A stretch of 64,000 nt of DNA, taken from assembly GCF_035998675.1 (NCBI RefSeq), contig NZ_DASYHI010000020.1, forward strand, positions 682,001 through 746,000, given 5' to 3'. Under the pieces are notes generated by a model. It did no database searches. It saw only the letters and a list, made by a program, of their open reading frames with translations, and had not been told where the DNA came from. A program made the translations under genes and the position numbers. Origin of the DNA: Telluribacter sp035998675 (GTDB lineage Bacteria; Bacteroidota; Bacteroidia; Cytophagales; Spirosomataceae). Shown here one piece after another: positions 35,000-43,779 of the stretch (positions are counted from its first letter, which is position 1; every line of letters starts with the position of its first letter).

Positions 35000-35009
35000 T
35001 TTTTTCTTT

Positions 35010-35035
35010 AAAAACATACCGATTAGTATGTTTTT
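35010..35035 (+). promoter_or_regulatory. TetR operator O2 before the membrane-protein gene
   Basis: AAAAACATAC at 35010-35019 and GTATGTTTTT at 35026-35035 form a perfect 10-bp inverted repeat around CGATTA. Its core matches operator O1 in inverted orientation. It lies between the tetR-like gene and the gene at 35121, where it could control the latter. Confidence 0.75.
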
Positions 35036-35120
35036 AACTTTACCTTAGCATCGAAATTGAGCTTTGGAGTTCCTTCGGTTTGGAGCTTGATTAGAAAGCA
35101 AAAAATGATCCCGATAAAAA

Positions 35121-35585
35121 ATGTATTCAACCCTATTAGCCTTACATTCTTTCGTTCGTTGGCTTGTTTTAGCAAGTTTACTTTATGCCATTTTTCGTGC
35201 TTACAAGGGTTGGTTTTCCAAAAAAGAGTTTACAAGGTTTGACAATTCCATCAGGCATTGGACTGCCACCATAGCACACGTTCAACTTATTATCGGACTT
35301 TGTCTTTACTTCATTAGCCCAATTATTGAGTACTTTCTTCACAACTTCAAAGACGCTATTTATCAAAGAGAAATCCGTTTTTTCGGAATGGAACACAGTT
35401 CCATGATGATAACTGCAATCGTCTTTATTACAATCGGTTCAGCAAAAGCAAAACGCAGACAGACCGATATTGAAAAGTTTAAGACAATGGCACTTTGGTT
35501 TACAGCCGGACTTTTGATTATCCTGTCCTCTGTTCCCTGGGCATTTTCGCCCCTAACAAGCCGACCTTATTTCCGGCCATTTTAG
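35121..35585 (+). CDS. Small integral membrane protein, probable TetR target
   Basis: This 154-residue protein has four hydrophobic helices with several His residues: LLALHSFVRWLVLASLLYAI, HWTATIAHVQLIIGLCLYF, EHSSMMITAIVFITIGS and MALWFTAGLLIILSSVPW. The pattern resembles small cytochrome b561-like or redox-related membrane proteins, and the His residues in helices 1-3 could hold haem. I cannot name a function. The promoter region carries operator O2, so expression is likely induced when the TetR regulator is released. Confidence 0.72.
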   Translation: MYSTLLALHSFVRWLVLASLLYAIFRAYKGWFSKKEFTRFDNSIRHWTATIAHVQLIIGLCLYFISPIIEYFLHNFKDAIYQREIRFFGMEHSSMMITAIVFITIGSAKAKRRQTDIEKFKTMALWFTAGLLIILSSVPWAFSPLTSRPYFRPF

Positions 35586-35648
35586 ACCCATACATAAAAG
35601 GGGGTGCGGTTACAAGTGATCTGAATTTAGCAAAATCTAAAAATACAC

Positions 35649-35656
35649 TACCTTTG
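35649..35656 (+). promoter_or_regulatory. Bacteroidota-type -7 promoter element
   Basis: TACCTTTG matches TAnnTTTG exactly. A TTTA sequence 19 bases upstream is a plausible -33 element. It lies 20 bases before the acyl-ACP thioesterase start, giving a short leader. Confidence 0.55.
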
Positions 35657-35676
35657 CGCCCAAATTCCTGGGCCTG

Positions 35677-36411
35677 ATGATCCACTCCGAAACCTACCGC
35701 ATCCGAAACTACGAAGCTGATACCAACGGCAACTTGTGGCTGACTTCGCTGGCCAATTACCTACAGGACGCCGCCAACCGCCACGCCATTGAACTGGGGG
35801 CCGGAGTACCTCAGCTACTGGAACAGGGGCTCACGTGGGTCTTGCACCGCATGCGGCTCGACATCCACCGCTGGCCCCGGCTCCCCGAAGAAGTGACCGT
35901 TACGACCCACCCTTCCGGCGAAGAACGGGTGTTTGTATACCGCGACTACCGCATGTACGACAGCGAGCAGACCCTGCTGGTAACGGCCTCCTCGACCTGG
36001 CTCCTGTTTGACCTGGTTAAACGTAAACTCACGTCGCCTTCTCCGGAATTAAAACAGTACTTTGAACCCTACCATAACTTTCCGCATTTCCCACGGGCCA
36101 ACCAGAAGTACCCGCCCCTGCCCGAATCCTGGCAATACCAGACCCAGGTGACCGCCCGGCACAACGAGATTGACCAGAACCAGCACGTAAACAACAGCGT
36201 GTACTTTCAGTGGCTGCTGGAACCCCTGCCCGCCGATTTTATAAGTACCCATCAGTGCCAGTCGCTGGATATTACGTTTAAAGCCGAGTGCATGCGGGGC
36301 GAAACTGTCCATTCACTTTGTCAGCCGCTGTCGGACCACCAGCTGATGCACCGCCTACAGAGCCAGGAAGGCACTGAAATAGTGACGGCGCTTACTACTT
36401 GGTCGTCCTGA
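35677..36411 (+). CDS. Acyl-ACP thioesterase
   Basis: This 244-residue cytoplasmic protein is made of two hotdog domains in one chain. It opens with YRIRNYEADTNGNLWLTSLANYLQDAANRHA and continues to LTWVLHRMRLDIHRWPRLPEEVTVTT, the usual acyl-ACP thioesterase N-domain. The second domain has TARHNEIDQNQHVNNSVYFQW, with the Asn-His pair of the catalytic site. The enzyme releases fatty acids from acyl carrier protein. The length is normal. Confidence 0.88.
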   Translation: MIHSETYRIRNYEADTNGNLWLTSLANYLQDAANRHAIELGAGVPQLLEQGLTWVLHRMRLDIHRWPRLPEEVTVTTHPSGEERVFVYRDYRMYDSEQTLLVTASSTWLLFDLVKRKLTSPSPELKQYFEPYHNFPHFPRANQKYPPLPESWQYQTQVTARHNEIDQNQHVNNSVYFQWLLEPLPADFISTHQCQSLDITFKAECMRGETVHSLCQPLSDHQLMHRLQSQEGTEIVTALTTWSS

Positions 36412-36459
36412 ATAGGCGGTGCTTTAAAAATTGTGTTTTCTCTTTGCGCCGGTAGTGCT

Positions 36460-36467
36460 TATCTTTG
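36460..36467 (+). promoter_or_regulatory. -7 promoter element of pyrB
   Basis: TATCTTTG matches TAnnTTTG exactly and lies 23 bases before the pyrB ATG. No clear -33 element was found at the expected spacing. Confidence 0.55.
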
Positions 36468-36490
36468 CAAAACTTTCTCCTGAAATAGCA

Positions 36491-37411
36491 ATGACAAAAC
36501 TTTCGGTTCGGCACCTCCTTGGCATTAAAAACCTGACTGAGAATGACATTCATACGATATTAGATACCGCTACCCAGTTCAAGGAAGTCATTAACCGGCC
36601 CATCAAGAAAGTACCTTCCCTGCGTGACATTACCATTGCCAACGTTTTTTTTGAAAACTCCACCCGTACGCGTCTGTCCTTTGAGCTGGCCGAAAAGCGG
36701 CTTTCGGCCGATGTAATTAATTTTTCGGCCTCGGGTAGTTCGGTCAAAAAAGGAGAAACCCTGCTGGATACGGTCAACAATATTCTGGCCATGAAGGTGG
36801 ACATGATTGTGATGCGGCACAGTAGTCCGGGGGCTCCGCACTACCTGTCGAGCCGGATACCGGCCAATGTAGTCAATGCCGGCGACGGTACCCACGAGCA
36901 CCCTACCCAGGCCCTGCTCGACGCCTTTTCCATGCGGGAAAAACTGGGCGATCTGACCGGTCGGAAAATCGCTATAATTGGTGATATTCTTCACTCCCGC
37001 GTGGCTTTATCCAATATATTCTGTCTGCAGAAACTCGGGGCCGAGGTTATGGTTTGTGGCCCTACTACCCTTATCCCCAAGTACATTGGCGACCTGGGCG
37101 TAAAGGTAAGCCACGATGTACGGCAGGCCCTGCAGTGGTGTGACGTGGCAAACGTACTGCGAATACAGCTCGAGCGTCAACAGATTAAGTACTTCCCGTC
37201 GCTGCGCGAGTACTCGCTGTACTTTGGGATAAACCGGGAAATGCTCGACGAAGTAAACCGTGAAATTGTACTGATGCACCCCGGCCCCATTAACCGGGGC
37301 GTGGAGCTATCGTCCGATGCGGCCGATTCGCGGCATTCCATCATTCTTAATCAGGTGGAAAACGGAGTAGCTGTAAGGATGGCGGTCCTGTACCTGCTGG
37401 CCCAACAGTAG
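36491..37411 (+). CDS. pyrB: Aspartate carbamoyltransferase catalytic subunit
   Basis: About 306 residues from ATG 36491, where the conserved N-terminus MTKLSVRHLLGIKNLT begins; the longer frame would overlap the promoter. The carbamoyl-phosphate loop STRTR is at 57-61 and SFEL follows. GDGTHEHPTQALLDAF, DILHSRVALSN and MHPGPINRGVE complete the family motifs. It makes carbamoyl-aspartate in pyrimidine synthesis. No pyrI regulatory-chain gene is adjacent. The orotidylate decarboxylase is also in this window (53947). Confidence 0.94.
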   Translation: MTKLSVRHLLGIKNLTENDIHTILDTATQFKEVINRPIKKVPSLRDITIANVFFENSTRTRLSFELAEKRLSADVINFSASGSSVKKGETLLDTVNNILAMKVDMIVMRHSSPGAPHYLSSRIPANVVNAGDGTHEHPTQALLDAFSMREKLGDLTGRKIAIIGDILHSRVALSNIFCLQKLGAEVMVCGPTTLIPKYIGDLGVKVSHDVRQALQWCDVANVLRIQLERQQIKYFPSLREYSLYFGINREMLDEVNREIVLMHPGPINRGVELSSDAADSRHSIILNQVENGVAVRMAVLYLLAQQ

Positions 37412-37433
37412 GCCGACCGCCTCGGTACCGCTG

Positions 37434-38147
37434 TTACCGGAGCAGGAATGCTTTGCTTTTTACCGCCTCTTTTCCGGCTTTCCAGATTTTCTCAATATAG
37501 ACCGGCGCGTAGGGTACCCTACAGGCTGTGCCACCCAATTCGACCTGTACTTTACCGATTTCATTGGCTACCCCCAAAGCTTTTTCGCTCAGCGGACTGT
37601 AAAGGCCACCCACGGCAATCAGAAAATTATTCATACTGTAACGTACCCGGTTAGGTACTTCATGAATGGTGGTCCGTACCCGTTCGAGCAGTTGTTCCAG
37701 TTCCGGTTGATCCAGGGATTCGTTTGGCAGGAAGGCCACCATTTGTGCCCAGGTAGCCCAACCTGCATTGGCGATCATTTCCTGGTCGTTATCAATCCAT
37801 TTACGGGCCATTTCTAATCCGTAGGGACTTTCGGCGGCAACACCCGCCACGGCATATTCACTCAGCAGGTACCAGTGAGCCTTTTCTACCCATTCATTAA
37901 GAAGCTCGGGGGTCATTTGTTGCGGATCGGCCAGCATACCCGCCAGGTACATGGCATCGGAATTGCCAGTGCGGTAAAGATCTACCGCCAACGCATGATT
38001 TTGGGCGTAGCGCTTGGCTAATTTTTTCACGTCACCTACCCGCACGCCAAAAAGCGGCTCCCGGGCGCCCTGACTCATAAATACTTTTTTATTGGAATCG
38101 TTGCCATAACCGGCCAACTCATTCATTACCTCTTTTACATCTTCCAT
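37434..38147 (-). CDS. AlkD-like DNA alkylation repair protein (HEAT repeats)
   Basis: This 237-residue protein is built of helical HEAT-like repeats. MSQGAREPLFGVRVGDVKKLAKRYA near the start is the typical DNA-alkylation-repair opening. YLAGMLADPQQM, AGWATWAQMVAFLP and NRVRYSMNNFLIAVGG follow. AlkD enzymes remove bulky alkylated bases by recognising distorted DNA. The C-terminus contains VPYAPVYIEKIWKAGK, as in the more distant YhaZ or AlkC-like branch. The substrate is uncertain. Confidence 0.82.
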   Translation of the reverse strand: MEDVKEVMNELAGYGNDSNKKVFMSQGAREPLFGVRVGDVKKLAKRYAQNHALAVDLYRTGNSDAMYLAGMLADPQQMTPELLNEWVEKAHWYLLSEYAVAGVAAESPYGLEMARKWIDNDQEMIANAGWATWAQMVAFLPNESLDQPELEQLLERVRTTIHEVPNRVRYSMNNFLIAVGGLYSPLSEKALGVANEIGKVQVELGGTACRVPYAPVYIEKIWKAGKEAVKSKAFLLR

Positions 38148-38381
38148 TTAATAGTGTGGTATAGTTACTTCTAAATAAAGGTACAGAAAGTAACAGTTCA
38201 CCCATTAGAAATTCAGTTTTTTTTCCTCTTAATCTCTTATTCTGTACTTAACGTTTTTACGTGTGTGATAATTATCCGGTTTATTTCTTCGGCTACCAAA
38301 CTTCGTCATTCTGTTTCATCAAGATTAAACAAAACACCGGCTCCTGCTCTGGGTTACTACTATAAAGTATCCCGCTAAAAT

Positions 38382-39227
38382 ATGACAACCCAACGCACCG
38401 CCCTCATCACCGGCCCCACCTCGGGCATTGGCCGCATCACGGCCCTGAAACTTGCCAACAAACAATTTGACCTGATTCTGGTGGCCCGAAACGCTGACAA
38501 AACCGCCGAACTCCAGCGGGAAATTGGCAGCCGGGTCAGTACCTGGTTTATTGAATGTGATTTGTCAAGTCTGGCTTCGGTGCGCGAAGCTGTAAAAACA
38601 ATCAGGGAAAAATTTCAGAAAATTGATGTTCACATCAACAACGCAGGTTTGATTCTGGACCACGAGGAGTTTAGTCCGGATGGCCTTGAAAAGACCTTTG
38701 CCGTCAATCATGTAGCGCACTTCTTATTAACCACCGAACTGCTCGACCTCATCAAAGCGGGTACCAGGCCGCGTATTATCCATTTGTCTTCCGAAGCCCA
38801 CCGGGCGGCCCGGTTTCAGATTGACCAGTTGGTAAAACCCGATAAGTACAGCGGCTTCAGAACCTACGCTAACTCCAAACTGGCCAACATCCTGTTTTCC
38901 AACGAACTGGCGGAGCGCCTCCTTCCAACGGGTATTAGTTCCAATGCGCTTCATCCGGGTGGCGTAGCGACTAATTTCGCGGGCGAGGTTTCAGGGCTTT
39001 ATAAATTGGCCATGTGGCTGGCCCGTCCTTTTTTTATTTCGCCGGAAGAAGGTGCCCGGACTACCCTGTTCCTGGCCAGCTCGCCCAAAGTGGAGGGCAT
39101 TACCGGTAAGTACTTCAGTGATTTAAAGATAAAAAAACCAAATACCGAAGCCCAAAGCAGCTTTCTGGCTAAAAAACTCTGGGCCCTTTCGGAGGAGTTG
39201 GTGCGGGATTTTCGGGTAAAAACCTGA
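38382..39227 (+). CDS. Short-chain dehydrogenase (retinol-dehydrogenase-like SDR)
   Basis: This 281-residue NAD(P)-binding protein has the TGPTSGIG cofactor motif at residues 9-16, NNAG near 87, and the catalytic Ser (HLSSEAHR) and Tyr-Lys (YANSKLAN). The NHVAHFLLT and LHPGGVATNF segments place it with classical SDRs close to retinol dehydrogenases and WW-domain oxidoreductases. It reduces or oxidises a small alcohol or ketone. The substrate is unknown. It ends one base before the convergent trans-sulfuration gene. Confidence 0.88.
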   Translation: MTTQRTALITGPTSGIGRITALKLANKQFDLILVARNADKTAELQREIGSRVSTWFIECDLSSLASVREAVKTIREKFQKIDVHINNAGLILDHEEFSPDGLEKTFAVNHVAHFLLTTELLDLIKAGTRPRIIHLSSEAHRAARFQIDQLVKPDKYSGFRTYANSKLANILFSNELAERLLPTGISSNALHPGGVATNFAGEVSGLYKLAMWLARPFFISPEEGARTTLFLASSPKVEGITGKYFSDLKIKKPNTEAQSSFLAKKLWALSEELVRDFRVKT

Positions 39228-39228
39228 C

Positions 39229-40353
39229 CTAAACAACGTCCAGTGCCTGCCGGAGGTCCTCAATCAGGTCGTCGGGATGCTCAAGGCCTACCGATAAACG
39301 CAGGAGGTTAGCGGGCGTGGTACTGGCGGGGCCTTCTACCGAGGCCCGGTGTTCAATCAGGCTCTCAACACCCCCCAGGCTGGTAGCTCTGATAATCAGG
39401 CCCAGCTTGTTGATAAACCGTAAGGCTTCTACTGCCCCACCCTTTACCTGCACCGACAGCATGGCCCCCGGCAGGATCATTTGTTGCCGGGCCACCGCAA
39501 AACCCGCATGGCTTTCCAGCCCCGGATAGTGTACCTGCTCCACCGCCGGATGACCACTCAGAAACTCCGCTACCCGCTGTGCGTGGGCCGACTGCTGGCG
39601 TACCCGTACCGCCAGGGTTTTTAGGCCGCGGGAAATAAGCCAGCAATCAAAAGGGGAAGGTACCGCTCCCCCCAGCGTTTGAATTTGCCGGATGCGCTGC
39701 GCCACGGGAGTATCTTCCCTGAACACCAGCGCGCCGCCCAGTACATCGCTGTGGCCGCCCAGGTACTTGGTGGTAGAGTGCATGACTATGTCACAGCCCA
39801 GGTCCAGTGGCTTTTGCAGAATGGGGGTACCCCAGGTATTGTCACATACCGTAATAGCGCCCCGACTACGGGCCAGCCTGACCATAGCGGCGATGTCAGT
39901 TACCTTCAGCAGCGGGTTTGAAGGCGTTTCCAGACAGAGCAGCTTGGTTTCCGGGCGGAAAGCCTCCTCAACCGCCAACGGCTGAGTGGTGTCAACTTTG
40001 GTAAAAGTAATACCCCAGCCCGAGAATATATCCTGCAAAAGCAGAGGGGTACCGTAGTAGGCATCATCCGGTACAATAACGTGGTCGCCGGGCTGGAGTC
40101 CCTGAAAAAGGGCCATCGTAGCAGCCTGTCCGGAGGCAAAGGCCGTGGCTACCGCTCCTCCTTCCAGGGCCGCCAGCGCCGACTCCAGCTGGTGGCGGTT
40201 GGGATTACCGGCCCGGGTATACAGGTAGCCATGTGGTAGTTCATAGTTGGCATCCCGCTCAAAAGTGGTTGATAAATATAGAGGGGAAACAACAGCAGCC
40301 GCGTTGGCATCGGCGAAATGGGTACTGCGAAGCGCCAGGGTTTCAGGATGCAT
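39229..40353 (-). CDS. Trans-sulfuration PLP enzyme (cystathionine synthase/lyase family)
   Basis: This 374-residue enzyme is of the Cys/Met metabolism PLP family. YTRAGNPNRHQLESALAALEGG, FASGQAATMA and VPDDAYYGTP precede the PLP lysine in HSTTKYLGGHSDVLGG. The C-terminus has SLGGVESLIEHRA and LLRLSVGLEHPDDLIEDL. The family covers cystathionine gamma-synthase, gamma- and beta-lyase and methionine gamma-lyase, and the exact reaction cannot be fixed here. The TRAGNP N-terminus matches the synthase/lyase group. Confidence 0.88.
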   Translation of the reverse strand: MHPETLALRSTHFADANAAAVVSPLYLSTTFERDANYELPHGYLYTRAGNPNRHQLESALAALEGGAVATAFASGQAATMALFQGLQPGDHVIVPDDAYYGTPLLLQDIFSGWGITFTKVDTTQPLAVEEAFRPETKLLCLETPSNPLLKVTDIAAMVRLARSRGAITVCDNTWGTPILQKPLDLGCDIVMHSTTKYLGGHSDVLGGALVFREDTPVAQRIRQIQTLGGAVPSPFDCWLISRGLKTLAVRVRQQSAHAQRVAEFLSGHPAVEQVHYPGLESHAGFAVARQQMILPGAMLSVQVKGGAVEALRFINKLGLIIRATSLGGVESLIEHRASVEGPASTTPANLLRLSVGLEHPDDLIEDLRQALDVV

Positions 40354-40482
40354 AGTAGTTCAAAAAGAATGAGTCGTTGACAATGGGTATAAAGTAAGCA
40401 CCCCTACCTGAAAGTACCACCCTCCTCTTACTTTAAGAAAATTTTTTCCCACTTTATTACAAGTATTTTCCGGGATTAAATT

Positions 40483-40490
40483 TATATTTG
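40483..40490 (+). promoter_or_regulatory. -7 promoter element of the dienoyl-CoA isomerase gene
   Basis: TATATTTG matches TAnnTTTG exactly and lies 49 bases before the ATG. A palindrome sits just downstream at 40496-40509, near the expected start of transcription. Confidence 0.55.
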
Positions 40491-40495
40491 TGGCC

Positions 40496-40509
40496 GTATG
40501 CTTGCATAC
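40496..40509 (+). promoter_or_regulatory. Palindrome at the transcription start, possible operator
   Basis: GTATGC TT GCATAC is a perfect 14-bp palindrome located 6 bases after the -7 element. That is where a repressor would block transcription of the unsaturated fatty-acid oxidation genes. No regulator gene is adjacent, so its owner is unknown. Confidence 0.45.
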
Positions 40510-40539
40510 TAATAATACTTTATCAATTTTTTTGTCCGT

Positions 40540-41346
40540 ATGAAGTACGATACGCTCCGTATCACGGTTCAGTCTCAGGTAGCTCAGGTTAGCTTTAACC
40601 GTCCCGAAAAAGCCAATGCGCTTAATCAGGTAGCCTGGAACGAACTGCAGTCTCTGTTTGAAGAACTCGACGAAAGAGATGATATCCGGGTGGTGGTACT
40701 TAGCGGTGAGGGTAAGCATTTCTGCGCCGGTATAGACCTGGAACTGTTAATGAGCCTGGGTACTTTACGGGAGAAATGTGAAGGCCGCACCCGCGAAAAA
40801 ATACGTCGGCAGGTACTGGCCCTTCAGGCGCCTATTAACGCCATTGAGCAATGCAGCAAACCCGTCCTGGCCGCCGTACACGGTGGCTGCATCGGGGCCG
40901 GCCTTGATATTGTTTCTGCCTGCGACATGCGCTATTCCACCGAAGACGCCTACTTTACCATCAAAGAAATAGACATGGGTATGGTGGCGGACCTGGGTAC
41001 GCTGCAACGCCTGCCTAAGCTCATTCCGCAGGGTATGGTTCGGGAACTGGCCTACACGGGCCGACCGATGTACGGCCCTGAGGCCGAGCGAACCGGGCTG
41101 GTCAATCGCACATTCAGCGATCAGGCTGGTCTGATAGAAGGTGTCATGGAAGTAGCCCGTACCATTGCCGCTAAGTCGCCGGTATCGATCCGGGGTACCA
41201 AGCACATACTCAACCACTCCCGCGACCATAGCGTAGCCGATGGGCTGGAATACATAGCAACCTGGAACGCGGCCATGCTGCTCTCCAAAGACCTGAAGGA
41301 AGCTTTTCAGGCGAAACTGGAGAAACGTCTGCCCGAATTTCCCTGA
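40540..41346 (+). CDS. Delta3,5-delta2,4-dienoyl-CoA isomerase (crotonase superfamily)
   Basis: This 268-residue enzyme strongly resembles the eukaryotic ECH1 isomerase. AAVHGGCIGAGLDIVSACDMRYS and FTIKEIDMGMVADLGTLQRLP are nearly the ECH1 pattern. The acidic residues Asp123, Glu143 and Asp151 keep the 20- and 8-residue spacing of ECH1 Asp176, Glu196 and Asp204. The late HSRDHSVADGLEYIATWNAAML also matches. It moves double bonds so that odd-numbered unsaturated acyl-CoAs can enter beta-oxidation. The next gene encodes the partner reductase. Confidence 0.9.
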   Translation: MKYDTLRITVQSQVAQVSFNRPEKANALNQVAWNELQSLFEELDERDDIRVVVLSGEGKHFCAGIDLELLMSLGTLREKCEGRTREKIRRQVLALQAPINAIEQCSKPVLAAVHGGCIGAGLDIVSACDMRYSTEDAYFTIKEIDMGMVADLGTLQRLPKLIPQGMVRELAYTGRPMYGPEAERTGLVNRTFSDQAGLIEGVMEVARTIAAKSPVSIRGTKHILNHSRDHSVADGLEYIATWNAAMLLSKDLKEAFQAKLEKRLPEFP

Positions 41347-41378
41347 ATTTTCATTTTCTTAACCTATCTTTAATAAAT

Positions 41379-41412
41379 GGGTAGTAAGCCAGCCTTTGCT
41401 AACTTACTACCC
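41379..41412 (+). terminator. Terminator between isomerase and reductase genes
   Basis: GGGTAGTAAG at 41379-41388 pairs with CTTACTACCC at 41403-41412, followed by GATTTTTTT. The two enzyme genes are therefore probably not one simple transcript, or are linked by partial read-through. Confidence 0.78.
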
Positions 41413-41447
41413 GATTTTTTTAACCCAATACCAATCTTTACTGCACT

Positions 41448-42359
41448 ATGAATCATACCCAGGGTATGCTCCGCGAGGGAGCTTTAGAAGGCAAAACAAT
41501 TATCGTAACCGGCGGTGGTACCGGCTTAGGCAAGTCCATGGCTCGCTATTTTCTGGAATTGGGTGCCAACGTTGTTATCTGTAGTCGCCGGATGCAGGTA
41601 CTGGAAGAAGCCGCCCGCGAACTCGAAACCGCTACCCAGGGAAAAGTACTTCCGGTTGAATGTGACGTCCGGAATCCGCAGCAGATTGAGCAGGTAATTG
41701 AAAAGGCCATCGAACGGTTCGGGCAGGTAGACGGGCTGGTCAACAATTCGGCCGGCAACTTTATCAGCCCCACCGAACGGCTTTCCTACAAGGCTATGGA
41801 TGTGGTGGTGGACATAGTACTTAGGGGTACTTACTACTTTACCCTGGCCATTGGTAAGTACTGGATCGAGAAAAATATTAAAGGTACTTTGCTCAATATC
41901 TCCACGACTTACGCCTGGACCGGCTCGGGCTGGGTAGTACCTTCGGCCATGGCCAAAGCGGGCGTGCTGACTATGACCAGGTCCCTAGCGTACGAATGGG
42001 GCAAGTACGGCATCCGCCTCAACGCCATTGCACCCGGTCCCTTCCCGACCAAGGGCGCCTGGGACCGTCTTTTCCCGGCTGAACTGGCCGAAAAATTCTC
42101 TTTTGAAAACCGGATTCCCCTAAAGCGGGTCGGCGACCACCAGGAACTGGCCAACCTGGCCGCCTACCTCATGTCCGACTTTTCGGCTTACGTTACTGGC
42201 GAAGTCATCACCATTGACGGAGGTGAAGTACTTTCGGGTGGACAGTTTAATTTCCTGCACGAAGTAACTGACGAACAGTGGGATGCCATTGGAGAACAGA
42301 TCAAACAGGCTAACCGGGCCAGCAAGAAAGAAGGTACCGGTGGACCGGCCGATGCCTGA
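41448..42359 (+). CDS. 2,4-dienoyl-CoA reductase (DECR1-like SDR)
   Basis: This 303-residue NADPH-dependent SDR has TGGGTGLG at 21-28, NNSAGNFISPTERLS near 99-113, Tyr155 in STTYAWTGSG and Lys170 in SAMAKAG. The Tyr-Lys spacing of 15 equals human DECR1 Tyr199/Lys214. PGPFPTKGAWDRLFP and a late GQFNFL also follow DECR1. It reduces 2,4-dienoyl-CoA during oxidation of unsaturated fatty acids and works with the isomerase encoded upstream. The family is cytoplasmic here, with no flavin as in the FadH type. Confidence 0.92.
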   Translation: MNHTQGMLREGALEGKTIIVTGGGTGLGKSMARYFLELGANVVICSRRMQVLEEAARELETATQGKVLPVECDVRNPQQIEQVIEKAIERFGQVDGLVNNSAGNFISPTERLSYKAMDVVVDIVLRGTYYFTLAIGKYWIEKNIKGTLLNISTTYAWTGSGWVVPSAMAKAGVLTMTRSLAYEWGKYGIRLNAIAPGPFPTKGAWDRLFPAELAEKFSFENRIPLKRVGDHQELANLAAYLMSDFSAYVTGEVITIDGGEVLSGGQFNFLHEVTDEQWDAIGEQIKQANRASKKEGTGGPADA

Positions 42360-42367
42360 CTTACTTG

Positions 42368-42383
42368 TATTCCGGCCGGAATA
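42368..42383. promoter_or_regulatory. Perfect 16-bp palindrome downstream of the reductase
   Basis: TATTCCGGCCGGAATA is a perfect palindrome 8 bases after the stop of the dienoyl-CoA reductase and 115 bases before the GWxTD gene. No T-run follows, so it is more likely a protein-binding site than a terminator. The role is unknown. Confidence 0.4.
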
Positions 42384-42498
42384 ACTACCTTTACGAAGCA
42401 GAAACCAACCTAAACAAAGGCTGGTCGTTATTTTATTCCCCAATTTTTGGGTAAATCGGTCGCTTCGTTCGTTATTTGATAAAAGAAGGACCCATAGC

Positions 42499-43779
42499 AT
42501 GAAAACACATTATTTAGTAAGCAGTTTCCTGATCGCTTCGGTACTATTCGCGGGTTGTTCCTCTTCCCGCCAAACAGCCCGTGTACCCGAATCCCGCAGC
42601 GGCTCTGTTGCTACCCCCCTTCCCTCCGACAATGAACTGTCGCTGATTGGGGTTCGGAGCAAATTTCTGGAGAAGGACACCTCCACCATGCGGGTTTACC
42701 TGTATGTCGATGCCCTGAAAGGAAAATCGCCCGTAGCGGCGTCCGAATTTGGTGGCTTGTATACGTTAAATTACGTCATCTATTCCGACTACGGTACCCG
42801 CGACCGCCTTGGCTACGGTAATGTACCTCTCAACAGCAGCAATCTTTCGCAGTCCGGTGACCAGGTAGTCATTCAGTTTGACATCAAGAAACCAAACAAG
42901 GACTATGGCGTACTCCTCAGCGAAATAAGCCAGACAGGTACCCTAAAGAAGGTATTGAATGATTTGCCGATCCGGTTCCGGGAACAACGCGCCAGCGACC
43001 GCTACGGTATATTCAACGCCAACGGGGAGGTACCGGTGCAGCGCCACTACGTTAATCAGGGAGAACCCTTTCAGGTAAAGAATTTAAGAAACGAGTCCGA
43101 ACGCCTGTATGTTTACTATTACAGCCATCCTTTTGACCCGGCGGGCTCACCCATGAATACGGTACCCCGCTCCGTGGCCAAAACCCTACAGGTTGACAGT
43201 ATTTTTACCATCAATACCGGACAATCACTTACTTTCGAAAATGAAGGCCTGTATTATATGCTGGCCGATACCACCCGAACCGAAGGTCTGGGCCTGCTGG
43301 TAACAAATGAGCGCTACCCCAAAATGACCAATCCGGAAGACCTGGTGGAGCCCTTGCTGTATATGAGTACCAACCAGGAAATAAACGAGCTACAGTCGGC
43401 GCAGAACCACAAAAAAGCCCTGGACAAGTACTGGCTTTCCCTCATGAACGGCAATCCTGACCTGGCCCGTCAGGTAATAAAAAATTACTACAACCGGGTT
43501 GAAGAAGCCAACCGGCTATTTACCAGTTATAAAGAGGGCTGGAAAACCGACAAAGGTATGATCTATATCATACTGGGTCCGCCCGATAAGGTGCAGCGCA
43601 GCAAGGATAAGGAAGTATGGTCCTATGACCAGCGTGCTAACGCCAGCAATGTTAATTTTACTTTTAATCGTCGAACAAATCAATTCGTGGATGACCACTA
43701 TGAACTGGTACGCTATGTAGAGTACCAGCCCATTTGGTATCCCATCGTAGAAGCATGGAGAAACGGAGCTATCCGATAA
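42499..43779 (+). CDS. GWxTD-domain lipoprotein
   Basis: This 426-residue protein has a lipoprotein signal, MKTHYLVSSFLIASVLFAGC, with the Cys at about residue 20. A long beta-rich N-terminal part is followed by the GWxTD domain: SYKEGWKTDKGMIYIILGPPDKVQ, then EVWSYDQ and FVDDHYELVRYVEYQPIWYP. GWxTD proteins occur in Bacteroidota and related phyla and their role is not established. The C-terminus overlaps the start of the rRNA methyltransferase gene by 25 bases. Confidence 0.9.
   Translation: MKTHYLVSSFLIASVLFAGCSSSRQTARVPESRSGSVATPLPSDNELSLIGVRSKFLEKDTSTMRVYLYVDALKGKSPVAASEFGGLYTLNYVIYSDYGTRDRLGYGNVPLNSSNLSQSGDQVVIQFDIKKPNKDYGVLLSEISQTGTLKKVLNDLPIRFREQRASDRYGIFNANGEVPVQRHYVNQGEPFQVKNLRNESERLYVYYYSHPFDPAGSPMNTVPRSVAKTLQVDSIFTINTGQSLTFENEGLYYMLADTTRTEGLGLLVTNERYPKMTNPEDLVEPLLYMSTNQEINELQSAQNHKKALDKYWLSLMNGNPDLARQVIKNYYNRVEEANRLFTSYKEGWKTDKGMIYIILGPPDKVQRSKDKEVWSYDQRANASNVNFTFNRRTNQFVDDHYELVRYVEYQPIWYPIVEAWRNGAIR

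Noticed and set aside
40360..40719. Minus-strand frame over the promoter of the dienoyl-CoA isomerase
   Set aside because: It overlaps a confident gene and its promoter and has no family features.
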